64,000 nt of DNA from Phyllobacterium sp. 628 (GCF_014189505.1 NZ_CP050301.1:193501-257500), one strand, 5' to 3'; counted from the stretch's first letter, positions 18,269-28,067 are shown. Numbers and translations: made by a program. Notes: generated from the sequence alone by a model not told the origin.

Positions 18269-18856
18269 CTAGCTGAAGTGGCGCAACCCGCTTTCCGTCA
18301 GGATTGCCTCCAGCGGCACATCATGCGGCTCATCCGGTACGGTTTCAACCTGCTGGCAGTCGAATGCCACGCCAATCAGGCGCGGGTTCACACCTTTGAT
18401 CTGCAGATGCGCAATAGCCCGGTCGTAGTAACCCGCACCATAACCAATGCGATGACCACGCACATCAAAGGCAGCCAGCGGAACGAGCATCAATGTCGGG
18501 TCAAGTACAGGTGCCTCAACCGGCGGTCCAACTGTACCAAAACCCGTATCGATCATCGGCGCACCACGCACCAGTTCGCGAAACAGGATCGTTTGTTTGT
18601 CGATAATCGCGGGAAGACAGAGGCGGGCGCCGCGCTCACGCAAGCCGAACAGCAGCGGACGCAAATCGACTTCCGAGCGGATCGGCCAAAAACCCGAGAC
18701 AATTGCCCCCGGTTCAAGCGAGATTGCCGCCAGCCCGAAATCCGCAATACGCATGGAGGCTTCAATGCGAAACTCCGGCACCAGCGCATCACGGCGGCCC
18801 AATGCTTCCAGTCGAAGTTTTTTCTTCAGCTCTTTGATAGGGGAGAGGTGCTGCAC
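18269..18856 (-). CDS. fthC: 5-formyltetrahydrofolate cyclo-ligase
   Basis: The enzyme rescues 5-formyl-THF to 5,10-methenyl-THF using ATP. The family signatures are clear: AALGRRDAL-like N-terminal region, ISGFWPIRSEVDLRPL (about residues 70-85) and RIGYGAGYYDRAIAHL (about 140-155). The frame stays open to ATG 18937, but that would run into the 6S RNA; a GTG at 18854-18856 (VQHLSPIKELKKKLR) gives 195 residues, near the family norm. That start has no strong ribosome site and remains uncertain. Upstream lies the probable 6S RNA, the classical ssrS-ygfA arrangement. Confidence 0.85.
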   Translation of the reverse strand: MQHLSPIKELKKKLRLEALGRRDALVPEFRIEASMRIADFGLAAISLEPGAIVSGFWPIRSEVDLRPLLFGLRERGARLCLPAIIDKQTILFRELVRGAPMIDTGFGTVGPPVEAPVLDPTLMLVPLAAFDVRGHRIGYGAGYYDRAIAHLQIKGVNPRLIGVAFDCQQVETVPDEPHDVPLEAILTESGLRHFS

Positions 18857-18924
18857 GGTCTTGATTTCATGAGGCGCCAGCTGACAGGCCGGCTCGGGAT
18901 GGATCAGGGGCAGTAAAAATAAGA

Positions 18925-19087
18925 GTGGCGTCCACACAACCGATGGAGAAGTCGATCCCGGGAACCTACAAAGTAGGTGGGTGCCGTGTGAAGAAGCCCA
19001 CGGGCCTCCTCAGGGACAGCTCCCTAAGGGATCATTAAGGCCCCGGGGAATATGTCTCTCCTGTCGAGAAGCGCAGAACGCCGATCC
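18925..19087 (-). ncRNA. ssrS: Probable 6S RNA (SsrS)
   Basis: Position immediately upstream of the cyclo-ligase gene is the standard location for 6S. On the minus strand the RNA could fold as a long hairpin: GGCGUUC at the 5' end pairs with GGACGCC at the 3' end (19076-19082 with 18927-18933), GAUCCC pairs with GGGAUC (about 19030-19035 with 18950-18955), with smaller internal hairpins (GGGAGCUGUCCC, and CCUACUUUGUAGG near the 3' side). TATATT (19090-19096) is a plausible -10 just before the 5' end, and a T-rich ACTCTTATTTTT follows. 6S sequesters the sigma-70 holoenzyme in stationary phase. No Rfam match could be run, so ends are approximate. Confidence 0.7.
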
Positions 19088-19226
19088 GAATATAGGATGG
19101 ATGGATGCATTGCACCAGTGCGCGGCTAACGATTTTCGTCTCCTGACACAACGTTGTCAGCGGCCCGGTTGTTGATGGACGTTTCACAGGCTACGGTTGC
19201 TTTGAGTCGCGGGGGAGACGCACATC

Positions 19227-19805
19227 ATGACGATGTCCATGTATCAGGCATCCGTGCCGGTTTTTAAGCGTTTGCTGACAAACAGTGCCGGTATTCTGCA
19301 GAAAGCCGAAGCCCATGCGATGGCCAGAAGCATCGACCCCCGGCGCCTGCTCGAACAAAGATTGGCTCCGGATATGTTTCCACTGGCGATTCAGGTGCAG
19401 ATCGTGGCCGACGGTGCGCGCGGCTGTATCGCCCGGCTCGCTGGACATGCATTGCCGGAACCCGATGCGTCCCGGTTTGCCGTGTTCAATCGGGGCTATC
19501 ATCAGGATTTTCACGAATCGGAGAAAACCTTCCCTGCCCTGACCGCCTACGTCAAAGATGCGCTCGACTATCTGCATTCGGTCGAGCCAAAAGACATTGA
19601 CGGAACCGAAAATTCGCCGATAGAGGTGACCTGGCGCGGCACGACAAGGCACTTTCGCGGCCTGCCCTTTCTGCGCGATTATGTACTGCCGAACTTTTAT
19701 TTCCACCTGACCATCAGCTACGCAATCCTGCGGATTGCCGGCGTCCCCCTAGGCAAGCAGGATTTTGAAGGCCCGCCGGCCTATACCAACGCACTCGCCC
19801 GCTAG
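19227..19805 (+). CDS. DUF1993 family protein
   Basis: The 192-residue protein starts at ATG 19227 after GGGGGAG (19211-19217). It matches DUF1993 in length and in motifs MYQASVPVFKRLLTNSAGILQKAEAHA, FHESEKTFPALTAYV and YVLPNFYFHLTISYAILR. Function is unknown; its helical bundle resembles DinB-like proteins. It is divergent from the 6S/cyclo-ligase unit where zapA is usually found. Confidence 0.85.
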   Translation: MTMSMYQASVPVFKRLLTNSAGILQKAEAHAMARSIDPRRLLEQRLAPDMFPLAIQVQIVADGARGCIARLAGHALPEPDASRFAVFNRGYHQDFHESEKTFPALTAYVKDALDYLHSVEPKDIDGTENSPIEVTWRGTTRHFRGLPFLRDYVLPNFYFHLTISYAILRIAGVPLGKQDFEGPPAYTNALAR

Positions 19806-19882
19806 GAACAGAAGCCTGGCTGTTGCATCTTGCCCTCGCCTTGTTGCGCCCCTAATCTTTGCCCAGCATGAAAGGGATATCG

Positions 19883-20722
19883 ATGCGGTTTGAAGGAACA
19901 GCAGCCTATGTGGCTGACAAGGATTTGATGATTGCGGTCAACGCGGCAATTGCGCTTGAGCGGCCGCTTCTGGTCAAGGGCGAACCCGGCACCGGCAAGA
20001 CCGAACTGGCACGCCAAATCGCTGCAGCCCTTGATCTGGAACTGATTGAGTGGAACGTCAAATCCACCACCAAGGCACAGCAGGGTCTCTACGAATATGA
20101 TGCGGTCAGCCGCCTCCGCGATTCGCAACTTGGCGACGCACGCTTCAATGACATTGCCAACTACATCAAGCCGGGCAAACTTTGGAATGCTTTCACTACG
20201 GACAAGAAAGTGGTGCTGCTTATTGACGAGATCGACAAGGCCGATATCGAATTTCCCAATGATCTGCTGCAGGAACTCGACCGCAACGAATTCCACGTCT
20301 ACGAAACCGGAGAGACCATCCGAGCCATCCACCGGCCGATCGTCATCATCACCTCCAACAATGAAAAGGAATTGCCGGATGCTTTTCTGCGCCGTTGTTT
20401 CTTTCACTATATCCGCTTCCCGGACGTCGAGACGCTGACCAAGATCGTCGAGGTGCATTATCCCAACATCAAGCAGAATCTTGTGCGTGCCGCCCTCACC
20501 CAATTCTATGAAATCCGCGATGTTCCGGGCCTGAAGAAAAAACCTTCCACGTCGGAAGCGCTGGACTGGATTCGCCTGCTGGTTTCTGACGACATCGCCC
20601 CGGAAGATTTGCGCGCCGATCCGAAAAACGCCTTGCCAAAGCTGCATGGGGCACTGCTGAAAAACGAACAGGACGTGCATCTTTTCGAGCGCCTGGCATT
20701 CATGGCGAGGCGGCAGGGGTAG
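19883..20722 (+). CDS. MoxR-type AAA+ ATPase
   Basis: Start ATG 19883 (MRFEGTAAYVADKDL) is chosen because AGGGATATCG gives AGGG at proper spacing; ATG 19868 and TTG 19859 lie upstream in frame. The 279-residue ATPase has Walker A GEPGTGKT (33-40), Walker B VVLLIDEID (110-118), sensor 1 IVIITSNNEKE and sensor 2 region. MoxR ATPases act as chaperones that insert cofactors or metals together with a VWA-domain partner; here the partner is 0.9 kb downstream (21607). Confidence 0.95.
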   Translation: MRFEGTAAYVADKDLMIAVNAAIALERPLLVKGEPGTGKTELARQIAAALDLELIEWNVKSTTKAQQGLYEYDAVSRLRDSQLGDARFNDIANYIKPGKLWNAFTTDKKVVLLIDEIDKADIEFPNDLLQELDRNEFHVYETGETIRAIHRPIVIITSNNEKELPDAFLRRCFFHYIRFPDVETLTKIVEVHYPNIKQNLVRAALTQFYEIRDVPGLKKKPSTSEALDWIRLLVSDDIAPEDLRADPKNALPKLHGALLKNEQDVHLFERLAFMARRQG

Positions 20723-20726
20723 TTCC

Positions 20727-21161
20727 ATGCCTTTGCCCGAACGTCAGAAGGTTCTGATCTACGCGACATGCGGCAAAAGGCTACTGGTTTTTGATGAACC
20801 GGATTTTCCTGACGTCGAGGTGCAGGTTCCGGGCGGCACCGTTGATCCCGGTGAGGATATTCTGACCGCTGCCCAGCGGGAGTTTTGTGAAGAGACGGGC
20901 CTGCCCTGCCCCGATCAAATGAACCTGCTGGCAACTGTCCTCTATGAGTTTCACAAGAGCGACGGAATACATCACCATCGCCGCAGCTTCTTTCATGCGC
21001 CGCTCAACCCACCCTTGGCGGAAACGTGGAAGCACTACGAAAATTTTCCTGATAGCGGTGAAGCACCCATTCTTTTCCGCTTTTTCTGGATGAAGCTTGG
21101 CGAAGCAAACGCTAAGCTCGGCTACGGTATGAACCAACTACTCGATCGGATACCGCAATGA
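20727..21161 (+). CDS. Nudix hydrolase
   Basis: The 144-residue protein contains a complete Nudix box, G-x5-E-x7-REUxEExGU, as GGTVDPGEDILTAAQREFCEETGL (from about residue 32). It hydrolyses a nucleoside diphosphate linked to another group; the substrate is not known. It lies 4 bases after the MoxR gene, so it is in the same transcript, and it overlaps the next acetyltransferase by 4 bases (ATGA). Confidence 0.9.
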   Translation: MPLPERQKVLIYATCGKRLLVFDEPDFPDVEVQVPGGTVDPGEDILTAAQREFCEETGLPCPDQMNLLATVLYEFHKSDGIHHHRRSFFHAPLNPPLAETWKHYENFPDSGEAPILFRFFWMKLGEANAKLGYGMNQLLDRIPQ

Positions 21162-21604
21162 CCCTCACCATTCGTCCCATTCAAAAAACTGATGAGCCCG
21201 AATGGCGCCGGCTATGGACCGGATATCTGACCTTTTACGAAACAACAGTGCCGGAAGAAGTCTATCAGACCACGTTTGCCCGGCTCCTGTCTGGCAGCGA
21301 GCATGAATATCGCGGGTTCATCGCCGAACTGGACGGCAAGCCGGTCGGGCTGGCGCATTATCTGTTTCATCGCCATTGCTGGACCATCGCCGATACCTGT
21401 TATCTTCAGGACCTCTTCGCTGATCCGGATGTACGCGGTCAGGGCATCGGCCGGGCATTGATCGAAGCTGTGCATGCCGAAGCCACAAAAGCCGGATCGA
21501 AATATGTCTATTGGTCAACGGCGCACGACAATACGAACGCCCGCAAACTTTATGACCGGATCGGGGAATTGACCCCTTTCATTGAATATAACAAGCGGGT
21601 CTAG
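21158..21604 (+). CDS. GNAT-family N-acetyltransferase
   Basis: The 148-residue protein has the acetyl-CoA loop DPDVRGQGIGRALIEAVHAE (about residues 88-107) and a C-terminal YWSTAHDNTNARKLYDRIG typical of GNATs. It overlaps the Nudix stop by 4 bases and is 2 bases from the CoxE-like gene, so it is translationally linked on both sides. Confidence 0.85.
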   Translation: MTLTIRPIQKTDEPEWRRLWTGYLTFYETTVPEEVYQTTFARLLSGSEHEYRGFIAELDGKPVGLAHYLFHRHCWTIADTCYLQDLFADPDVRGQGIGRALIEAVHAEATKAGSKYVYWSTAHDNTNARKLYDRIGELTPFIEYNKRV

Positions 21605-21606
21605 CG

Positions 21607-22797
21607 ATGTTCCTTCCCTTCTTTCTTGAACTGAAAGCAGCAAAGATTCCGATTTCCCTGCGGGAATATTTGACGCTGCTCGAGGGGCTCGATGCGGGAT
21701 TGGTGACCTATGATGTCGAAGGCTTTTATTATCTCGCCCGCGCGGCTCTGGTGAAAGACGAGCGGCATATGGACCGGTTTGATCAGGTCTTTGGCCACGT
21801 GTTCAAAGGGCTGGAACTGCTTGGCGGCGATGTCGGCATTGACGTCGCCAATCTTCCTGAGGAATGGTTGCGGCGGCTCGCTGAAAAGCACCTGACGGAC
21901 GAAGAAAAGAAACTGGTCGAGGCGCTCGGCGGCTTTGACAAACTGATGGAAACATTGCGCCAACGGCTGGAAGAACAAAAGGGTCGGCACCAGGGCGGGT
22001 CGAAATGGATCGGCACAGCCGGAACGTCCCCGTTTGGTGCCTATGGCTATAATCCCGAAGGCGTGCGCATCGGTCAGGATGAGGGCCGCCATGGCCGTGC
22101 GGTCAAGGTGTGGGACAAGCGGGAGTTCAAGAATTTTGATGACAGCGTCGAGCTTGGTACCCGCAACATTAAAGTAGCGTTGAAACGCTTGCGCCGCTGG
22201 GTACGCGAAGGCGCTGATGACGAACTCGATCTTTCAGGCACGATCAAATCCACCGCAGAACACGGTTATCTCGACGTGCAGACCCGTCCGGAACGGCGCA
22301 ATCATGTGAAACTGCTGATGTTCTTCGATGTCGGCGGCTCCATGGACGAGCATATCAAGATTGCCGAAGAACTGTTTTCGGCCGTGCGCTCGGAATTCAA
22401 GCACATGGAATATTTCTACTTCCACAACTGCCTCTATGAAGGGGTGTGGAAGGACAATCGCCGCCGCCATGCCGAAGTAATCCCGACACTCGACGTGCTT
22501 CATAAATATGGGTCAGACTACAAGGTGATTTTCGTCGGCGACGCTGCCATGGCACCCTACGAAGTCTCACATCCCGGCGGTTCGGTCGAGCACTGGAATG
22601 AAGAAGCAGGTGCAGTTTGGCTGGGCCGCGTGCTGGAACATTGGAAGAATGCCGCGTGGCTCAATCCCTCGAAGGAACAATATTGGGATTATACCGCCTC
22701 GACGGCGATGATCCGCAAGATTTTCGCGCACCGCATGTATCCGATGACCCTCGCAGGTATCGAAGGCGCGACGCGCGAACTCTCACGCAGGCATTGA
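21607..22797 (+). CDS. CoxE-like VWA-domain protein, partner of MoxR
   Basis: The 396-residue protein has a C-terminal von Willebrand A fold. The MIDAS-type motif reads DVGGSM (about residues 241-246; D-x-G-x-S instead of the common D-x-S-x-S), followed by FVGDAAMAPYEV (a third MIDAS-like Asp region). It fits the CoxE/VWA family that works with MoxR ATPases to mature metal enzymes. Its MoxR partner is separated from it by Nudix and GNAT genes, all in one tight operon. Confidence 0.85.
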   Translation: MFLPFFLELKAAKIPISLREYLTLLEGLDAGLVTYDVEGFYYLARAALVKDERHMDRFDQVFGHVFKGLELLGGDVGIDVANLPEEWLRRLAEKHLTDEEKKLVEALGGFDKLMETLRQRLEEQKGRHQGGSKWIGTAGTSPFGAYGYNPEGVRIGQDEGRHGRAVKVWDKREFKNFDDSVELGTRNIKVALKRLRRWVREGADDELDLSGTIKSTAEHGYLDVQTRPERRNHVKLLMFFDVGGSMDEHIKIAEELFSAVRSEFKHMEYFYFHNCLYEGVWKDNRRRHAEVIPTLDVLHKYGSDYKVIFVGDAAMAPYEVSHPGGSVEHWNEEAGAVWLGRVLEHWKNAAWLNPSKEQYWDYTASTAMIRKIFAHRMYPMTLAGIEGATRELSRRH

Positions 22798-22822
22798 TTT
22801 GCAAGCTGCAGGGGCGGTGGTG

Positions 22823-22956
22823 CGTGGTTCGACAAGCTCACCATGAGGGAGATGGCGGCTGCAAGGCCAATCGGAAACCTTGCAGTTTGAACGGTCTTTC
22901 AGAACGTGGTTCCCTGAAGTCATCCCTCTCCCTCATGGTGAGCTTGTCGAACCACG
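22823..22956. repeat. Intergenic palindromic element, copy 2
   Basis: Perfect 30-bp inverted arms at 22823-22852 and 22927-22956 (CGTGGTTCGACAAGCTCA.. and its complement) enclose 74 bases that include CTGCAAGG/CCTTGCAG (22859-22866 and 22879-22886). Sits between the coxE-like gene and phoB, whose 3' ends converge on it, where a transcription end would suit. Confidence 0.9.
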
Positions 22957-22996
22957 AACCGCCACTACTGCAGCCAAGTCTGCTGCATCTCAATCA

Positions 22997-23683
22997 TTAC
23001 CCAAATGAGTAACCAGCACCGCGCACCGTGCGGATTGGGTCGATTGACCGGCCAATATTGATTGCCTTGCGCAAACGTCCGACATGCACGTCAACAGTGC
23101 GGTCGTCCACATAAATGTCAGCGCCCCAAACATTGTCGAGAAGCTGCCCGCGCGAGAAAACGCGGCCCGGGGACTGCATCAGGAATTCCAGCAGGCGAAA
23201 TTCTGTCGGTCCAAGTTTCAGCTCACGCTCCTTGCGGAACACGCGGTGCTGTTCACGGTCCAGTTTCAGATCACCGAAACTCAGCACGTGCGACAGCAGG
23301 CTCGGATTGACCCGGCGCAGCATGGCTTTGATGCGGGCCAGAAGTTCCGGCGTCGAGAACGGCTTGACCATGTAATCGTCAGCACCGGTCGCAAGGCCGC
23401 GCACCCGTTCGCTCTCTTCACCGCGTGCCGTCAGCATGATGATCGGCAGGATTTCCGTTTCGCGCCGTGCCCGCAGACGACGGCACAATTCGATGCCGGA
23501 AAGGCCGGGCAACATCCAGTCGAGGATGAGAAGATCCGGCACTTTTTCACGCAATGCGATTTCGGCTTCGTCACCGCGCGCAATTGTTTCAACGATATAG
23601 CCTTCGGCTTCAAGATTGTACCGGAGGAGGACGCTCAGAGCTTCCTCGTCCTCCACAACAGTGATTTTGGGAGCTATCGCCAT
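22997..23683 (-). CDS. phoB: Phosphate regulon response regulator PhoB
   Basis: The 228-residue protein has an OmpR-type layout: receiver domain with Glu11-Asp12 acidic pocket, Asp55 phospho-acceptor (LLILDWMLPG) and Lys about 107 (DDYMVKPF), then a winged-helix DNA-binding domain (GPTEFRLLEFL ... DNVWGADIYVDDRTVDVHVGRLRKAI). It is the last gene of the pst operon, 14 bases after phoU. No phoR sensor kinase gene lies beside it. Confidence 0.95.
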   Translation of the reverse strand: MAIAPKITVVEDEEALSVLLRYNLEAEGYIVETIARGDEAEIALREKVPDLLILDWMLPGLSGIELCRRLRARRETEILPIIMLTARGEESERVRGLATGADDYMVKPFSTPELLARIKAMLRRVNPSLLSHVLSFGDLKLDREQHRVFRKERELKLGPTEFRLLEFLMQSPGRVFSRGQLLDNVWGADIYVDDRTVDVHVGRLRKAINIGRSIDPIRTVRGAGYSFG

Positions 23684-23697
23684 TCTCAGATTCCTAG

Positions 23698-24423
23698 TTA
23701 AGGCTGTCTGGCTTCATCAACGATGATGCTGTGCGTCTGGTCTTCTTTCGGCCGTTCAGCCGGAAGCTGGGCACCGGTCACGATGTAATAGACCGTTTCA
23801 GCAATGTTGGTTGCGTGATCCCCGATGCGCTCGATATTCTTGGCGCAAAAGAGAAGGTGTGTGCAGGCAGAGATGTTGCGCGGATCTTCCATCATGTAGG
23901 TCAGGAGTTCCCGGAACAGCGAGGTGTAGAGCGCGTCGATTTCGTCATCGCGCTCGCGCACAATATTGACCTGCTGAACTGAACGCGTTGCATAGGCGTC
24001 AAGCACATCTTTCAGCTGGGTCAGCGCCAGTTCTGCAATCGTCTGCAGGCCACGATAGACGGAAAGCGTCTGACGGGTATCGGTGACGGCAACGACGCGC
24101 TTGGCGATATTCTTACCCAGGTCGCCGACGCGTTCGAGATCCGAAGAAATACGGATCGCGCCGATGATTTCGCGCAGATCGATTGCCATTGGCTGGCGCT
24201 TGCCAATGATCGTGATGGCCTTTTCATCAATTTCGCGTTGTCCGGCGTCAAGGATCAGATCGTCCGAAATAACGCGCTGGGCCAGCGCATTGTCGGAATT
24301 GACCATGGCAGTGACGGCCTGTTCAACCATACGCTCGGCATGACCGCCCATTTCGGCGATCTTGTGTGTCAGGAACTTCAGTTCGTCGTCATAGGAACGG
24401 ACGGTATGCTGCGACTCGGTCAT
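23698..24423 (-). CDS. phoU: Phosphate transport regulator PhoU
   Basis: The 241-residue protein has the PhoU helical repeats, with the motif (E)IDEKAITIIGKRQPMAIDLREI (about residues 62-83) and a second copy NIERIGDHATNIAETVYYIVTG near the C-terminus. It links Pst transport state to PhoR/PhoB activity. The gap of 23 bases to pstB fits one operon. Confidence 0.95.
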   Translation of the reverse strand: MTESQHTVRSYDDELKFLTHKIAEMGGHAERMVEQAVTAMVNSDNALAQRVISDDLILDAGQREIDEKAITIIGKRQPMAIDLREIIGAIRISSDLERVGDLGKNIAKRVVAVTDTRQTLSVYRGLQTIAELALTQLKDVLDAYATRSVQQVNIVRERDDEIDALYTSLFRELLTYMMEDPRNISACTHLLFCAKNIERIGDHATNIAETVYYIVTGAQLPAERPKEDQTHSIIVDEARQP

Positions 24424-24446
24424 ATCTTTATCCTTGTTTCCCGTGA

Positions 24447-25268
24447 TTAGCCGAAGCGTCCGGTAATGTAGTCCTGCGTGCGCTTTTCCGTCGGATTGGT
24501 GAACATCAGTTCCGTATCGCCAACCTCAACCAGATTGCCGAGGTGGAACATTGCCGTGCGCTGGGAAACGCGGGCAGCCTGCTGCATCGAGTGGGTCACG
24601 ATGACGATGGTGTAGTTCTGGCGCAATTCATCGATCAGCTCTTCCACCTTTGCCGTGGCAATCGGATCAAGCGCCGAGCAGGGTTCATCCATCAGGATAA
24701 CTTCCGGACTGACCGCAATGGCGCGGGCTATGCACAGACGCTGCTGCTGACCACCGGAAAGACCTGTACCAGCTTCGTGCAGGCGATCTTTCACTTCATC
24801 GAACAGACTGGCGCGGCGCAGGCTCTTCTCAACGATTTCTTCCAGCTCGTGCCGGTTCTTGGCAAGGCCGTGAATGCGCGGACCATAGGCGACGTTCTCG
24901 AAAATCGACTTCGGGAATGGATTGGGCTTCTGGAAAACCATGCCGACGCGGGCACGCAGTTCAACCACGTCGATCTTTGGATTGTAGATATCCTCTTCAT
25001 CGAGCGTGATCTTGCCGCCGATCTTGCAGCCTTCAATCGTATCATTCATGCGGTTAAGCGAGCGAAGGAACGTGGACTTGCCGCAACCGGACGGACCGAT
25101 CAGCGCTGTCACCATCTTTTCCGGCACGTCGAGGCTGACACCGAACAGGGCCTGCTTGTCGCCATAATGAACGGTGACATCTTTACCCTGCATTTTGATC
25201 ATATTGACCTGTGCACTCATTTTGTCATTTACCGCTTTTTCGAGAGATCGTTCTGTCATCAGATTCAT
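24447..25268 (-). CDS. pstB: Phosphate ABC transporter ATPase PstB
   Basis: The 273-residue ATPase has Walker [10 protein letters not shown] (58-66), signature LSGGQQQR and Walker [16 protein letters not shown] 25268 is preceded by GGGAGCGAATT. It couples ATP hydrolysis to phosphate import with PstC and PstA. Spacing to pstA is 13 bases. Confidence 0.96.
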   Translation of the reverse strand: MNLMTERSLEKAVNDKMSAQVNMIKMQGKDVTVHYGDKQALFGVSLDVPEKMVTALIGPSGCGKSTFLRSLNRMNDTIEGCKIGGKITLDEEDIYNPKIDVVELRARVGMVFQKPNPFPKSIFENVAYGPRIHGLAKNRHELEEIVEKSLRRASLFDEVKDRLHEAGTGLSGGQQQRLCIARAIAVSPEVILMDEPCSALDPIATAKVEELIDELRQNYTIVIVTHSMQQAARVSQRTAMFHLGNLVEVGDTELMFTNPTEKRTQDYITGRFG

Positions 25269-25281
25269 AATTCGCTCCCGT

Positions 25282-26601
25282 TTACCAGCGCCGCTCGAAG
25301 CGGCGACGCAAAATGATGGCCGTGATGTTCATTACCGCAAGAAAGAGAAGCAGCATGATGATAGCGCCTGATGTGCGTTCAACAAAGGCGCGTTCCGCTT
25401 CATTGGCCCACATATAGATTTGCACCGGCAGGGCAGTTGATGGATCAAGCGGCGTCACCGGATAATTGGCGACAAAGGCCACCATGCCGATCAGCAGCAA
25501 CGGCGCAGTTTCGCCCAGTGCATGGGCAAGGCCGATGATCGTACCGGTCAGGATGCCGGGTGCAGCCAGTGGCAGCACGTGATGAAATACCATCTGCGTC
25601 TTCGAAGCGCCGATACCGAGCGCCGCTGAACGAATGGATGGCGGCACAGCGCGCAAGGCAGCGCGGGTGGCGATAATAATGGTAGGCAATGTCATCAGGG
25701 TCAGAACGAGACCGCCAACCAGGGAGGCCGAGCGCGGCAGACCAAAGAAATTGATGAACACCGCAAGGCCAAGCAGACCGAACACGATCGACGGAACCGC
25801 TGCGAGGTTGTTGATGTTGACCTCGATAATATCGGTCAGGCGGCTCTTCTTGGCATATTCCTCCAGATAGATCGAAGCGGCCACGCCTATCGGCAGCGAG
25901 AGGCAGAGAACGATCATCATCATGTAGAGCGAACCGATCAGCGCCACACCAAGACCCGACGTTTCCGGACGGCTTGATGCGCCGTAGGTGAACAAACCGG
26001 TGTTGAAGCGCTGAGCCATAGCGCCTTCCTTGGCCAGAGTATTCATCCAGCCAACCTGACGGTCGGATACCTTGCGGTTTGCCTGATCGACAGTCAGATC
26101 AATCTGACCCTTGAAGGCTGAATCGATATCGCCGCCGGTCAGCACCCAGAGATTTTGTGTCGTCCCGATCAATGCCGGATTGCCGGCGACCAGTTCACGC
26201 AGCTGATTGCGCGATCCATCGGAGACGAGCTTGCCCATCTCACGAATGGCAGGCTTGTCATCAAGGCTGATGCCAAGCTTTTCGGCCAGAGCATTGCGGA
26301 CCAGCAGCGGATAGTTTGCGGTGAGCAGCACGTTGGGATCAGTCGCGCGCTTGTTGGTCGGATCAATGACCTTCTCGTCGAGCTTGACCGCAAGATTAAG
26401 CTCGGTCTGCCAGAAGGCGGTGTAGCCATTGGAAATGACCGAGAAGAGCAATGCAACCAGAAAGAACAGACCGATGGCGATGGCGGTGATGCCATAAATC
26501 TTGAACCGGCGCTCGGCTGCGTAACGGCGCTTGAGACCAATATCGCGCCGGACCACTTTCGTTGGAGCGATAGCAGCAGGATTGAGTGTTGTGTCGGTCA
26601 T
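25282..26601 (-). CDS. pstA: Phosphate ABC transporter permease PstA
   Basis: The 439-residue protein has an extended N-terminal region (DUF3333 type, residues about 1-200) with one TM helix, and a C-terminal permease core (about 205-435) containing the EAA-like loop [20 protein letters not shown]. The start overlaps the pstC stop by 4 bases. It is longer than the enterobacterial protein (about 296 residues), as in other alphaproteobacteria. Confidence 0.92.
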   Translation of the reverse strand: MTDTTLNPAAIAPTKVVRRDIGLKRRYAAERRFKIYGITAIAIGLFFLVALLFSVISNGYTAFWQTELNLAVKLDEKVIDPTNKRATDPNVLLTANYPLLVRNALAEKLGISLDDKPAIREMGKLVSDGSRNQLRELVAGNPALIGTTQNLWVLTGGDIDSAFKGQIDLTVDQANRKVSDRQVGWMNTLAKEGAMAQRFNTGLFTYGASSRPETSGLGVALIGSLYMMMIVLCLSLPIGVAASIYLEEYAKKSRLTDIIEVNINNLAAVPSIVFGLLGLAVFINFFGLPRSASLVGGLVLTLMTLPTIIIATRAALRAVPPSIRSAALGIGASKTQMVFHHVLPLAAPGILTGTIIGLAHALGETAPLLLIGMVAFVANYPVTPLDPSTALPVQIYMWANEAERAFVERTSGAIIMLLLFLAVMNITAIILRRRFERRW

Positions 26602-28067
26602 TCGTACTGCTCCCGGTACTTACGCACGATGTAAAGCGCGAAGATGTTCATCGCCAACGTGATGAAGAAAAGTGTGAGGCCAAGGGCGAATGCCACCAGC
26701 GTCTGCGGTGAGTTGAATTCCAGATCGCCCGTCAGCTGGTTGACGATCTTGACGGTAATGGTCGTCATCGCATCGAACGGATTGATGTTGAGGTTGGCGG
26801 CAACACCCGCCGCCAGAACCACGATCATGGTTTCGCCGATAGCGCGCGAGGCTGTCAGCAGCAGCGCGCCGACAATACCCGGCAAGGCGGCAGGCAGCAC
26901 GACGCGGCGGATAGTTTCGGATCGCGTTGATCCAAGACCGAGCGAGCCATCGCGCAGTGAGCCCGGTACGGCAGTGATGATATCATCCGACAGCGAGGAG
27001 ACGAAAGGAATGAGCATCACACCCATAACGATGCCGGCTGTCAGCACGCTCTGCGCCATGATGAACGGATAGCCACCCGCAATGGCTGCACTGAGATCAC
27101 GCAGGAAGGGTCCGACGGTGACAAGGGCAAAGAAGCCATAGACAATCGTTGGAATACCCGCGAGCACTTCCAGCAGCGGCTTGACCACGGACCGCACTGT
27201 GCGGCTGGCATACTCAGCCATGTAGATCGCGGCGAAGAGGCCAACTGGCACGGCAAAGAGCATGGCGACCAGCGCGATATAGAGCGTTCCGGCAAGAAGG
27301 GGGATCAGGCCAAACTGGCCCTGGCTGGCGTCGCCGCCAGCTGCGGCAAAGCGCGGGTCCCACACGGTGCCGAAAAAGAAGGTTGACGGGGTTACCGACT
27401 GGAAGAAGGTAATCGTCTGGAAAAGCATGGACAGGACGATACCAACCGTTGTCAGGATGGCGATTGTCGAGGCGGCGAGCAGACCCCAAAGGATGATCCG
27501 CTCGACATTGTTGCGGGCGCGGGTACGAACATTCACACCGGACAGGCCGAAAACGGCACCGGCAAGCGCAAGAGCAATGGCGACAACAGCCCCGATATTT
27601 TTGGCGCGTGCCGTACTCTTGTTCCACTGCACGGCGATCGGGATCATGAAGTCCTGACCTTCCGTGGCAAGGGCAACGCCCTTGTCGGACAGGATCGGCC
27701 GCAATTCAGCAAACGTGGTCGGCAGGTTTGCGCGTTCCTGATCCGTCAGCTTATCAAGGCCGCGAGCGATACCGGCGACCATGCCGATTTCAAGGCTTTG
27801 GCTGGCAATCACGCTCTCATTGTTATGAGCCGGCAAACTTTCGACCGCTTGGTGCTCAATATAAAAACCTGAAGCCACCACCCATACGGCGATAAAGATG
27901 ACCGCAGGCAATACGGAAACCAGAAAAACCCACCAGCCGTGATAATGCGGCAAGGAATGGGCCTTGATGCTTCTGTCATCTCTGCGCACGGCACGCTGGC
28001 GTCCTAGAAAGAACCCGGCAATGCCAATGGCGATGACAATCAATACAACCAACAAGGTGGACATCAA
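26598..28067 (-). CDS. pstC: Phosphate ABC transporter permease PstC
   Basis: The 489-residue protein is also longer than the enterobacterial PstC (about 319) because of an N-terminal extension with TM helices at about 2-20 and 45-70. The core permease region shows PLLEVLAGIPTIVYGFFAL and the EAA loop AVPGSLRDGSLGLGSTRSETIRR. It begins 131 bases after the pstS stop, with a stem-loop in that gap. Translationally coupled to pstA. Confidence 0.92.
   Translation of the reverse strand: MMSTLLVVLIVIAIGIAGFFLGRQRAVRRDDRSIKAHSLPHYHGWWVFLVSVLPAVIFIAVWVVASGFYIEHQAVESLPAHNNESVIASQSLEIGMVAGIARGLDKLTDQERANLPTTFAELRPILSDKGVALATEGQDFMIPIAVQWNKSTARAKNIGAVVAIALALAGAVFGLSGVNVRTRARNNVERIILWGLLAASTIAILTTVGIVLSMLFQTITFFQSVTPSTFFFGTVWDPRFAAAGGDASQGQFGLIPLLAGTLYIALVAMLFAVPVGLFAAIYMAEYASRTVRSVVKPLLEVLAGIPTIVYGFFALVTVGPFLRDLSAAIAGGYPFIMAQSVLTAGIVMGVMLIPFVSSLSDDIITAVPGSLRDGSLGLGSTRSETIRRVVLPAALPGIVGALLLTASRAIGETMIVVLAAGVAANLNINPFDAMTTITVKIVNQLTGDLEFNSPQTLVAFALGLTLFFITLAMNIFALYIVRKYREQYE

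Noticed and set aside
18981..19175. 65-codon plus-strand frame over the 6S region
   Set aside because: It lies on the antisense of the likely 6S RNA and has no ribosome site or domain.
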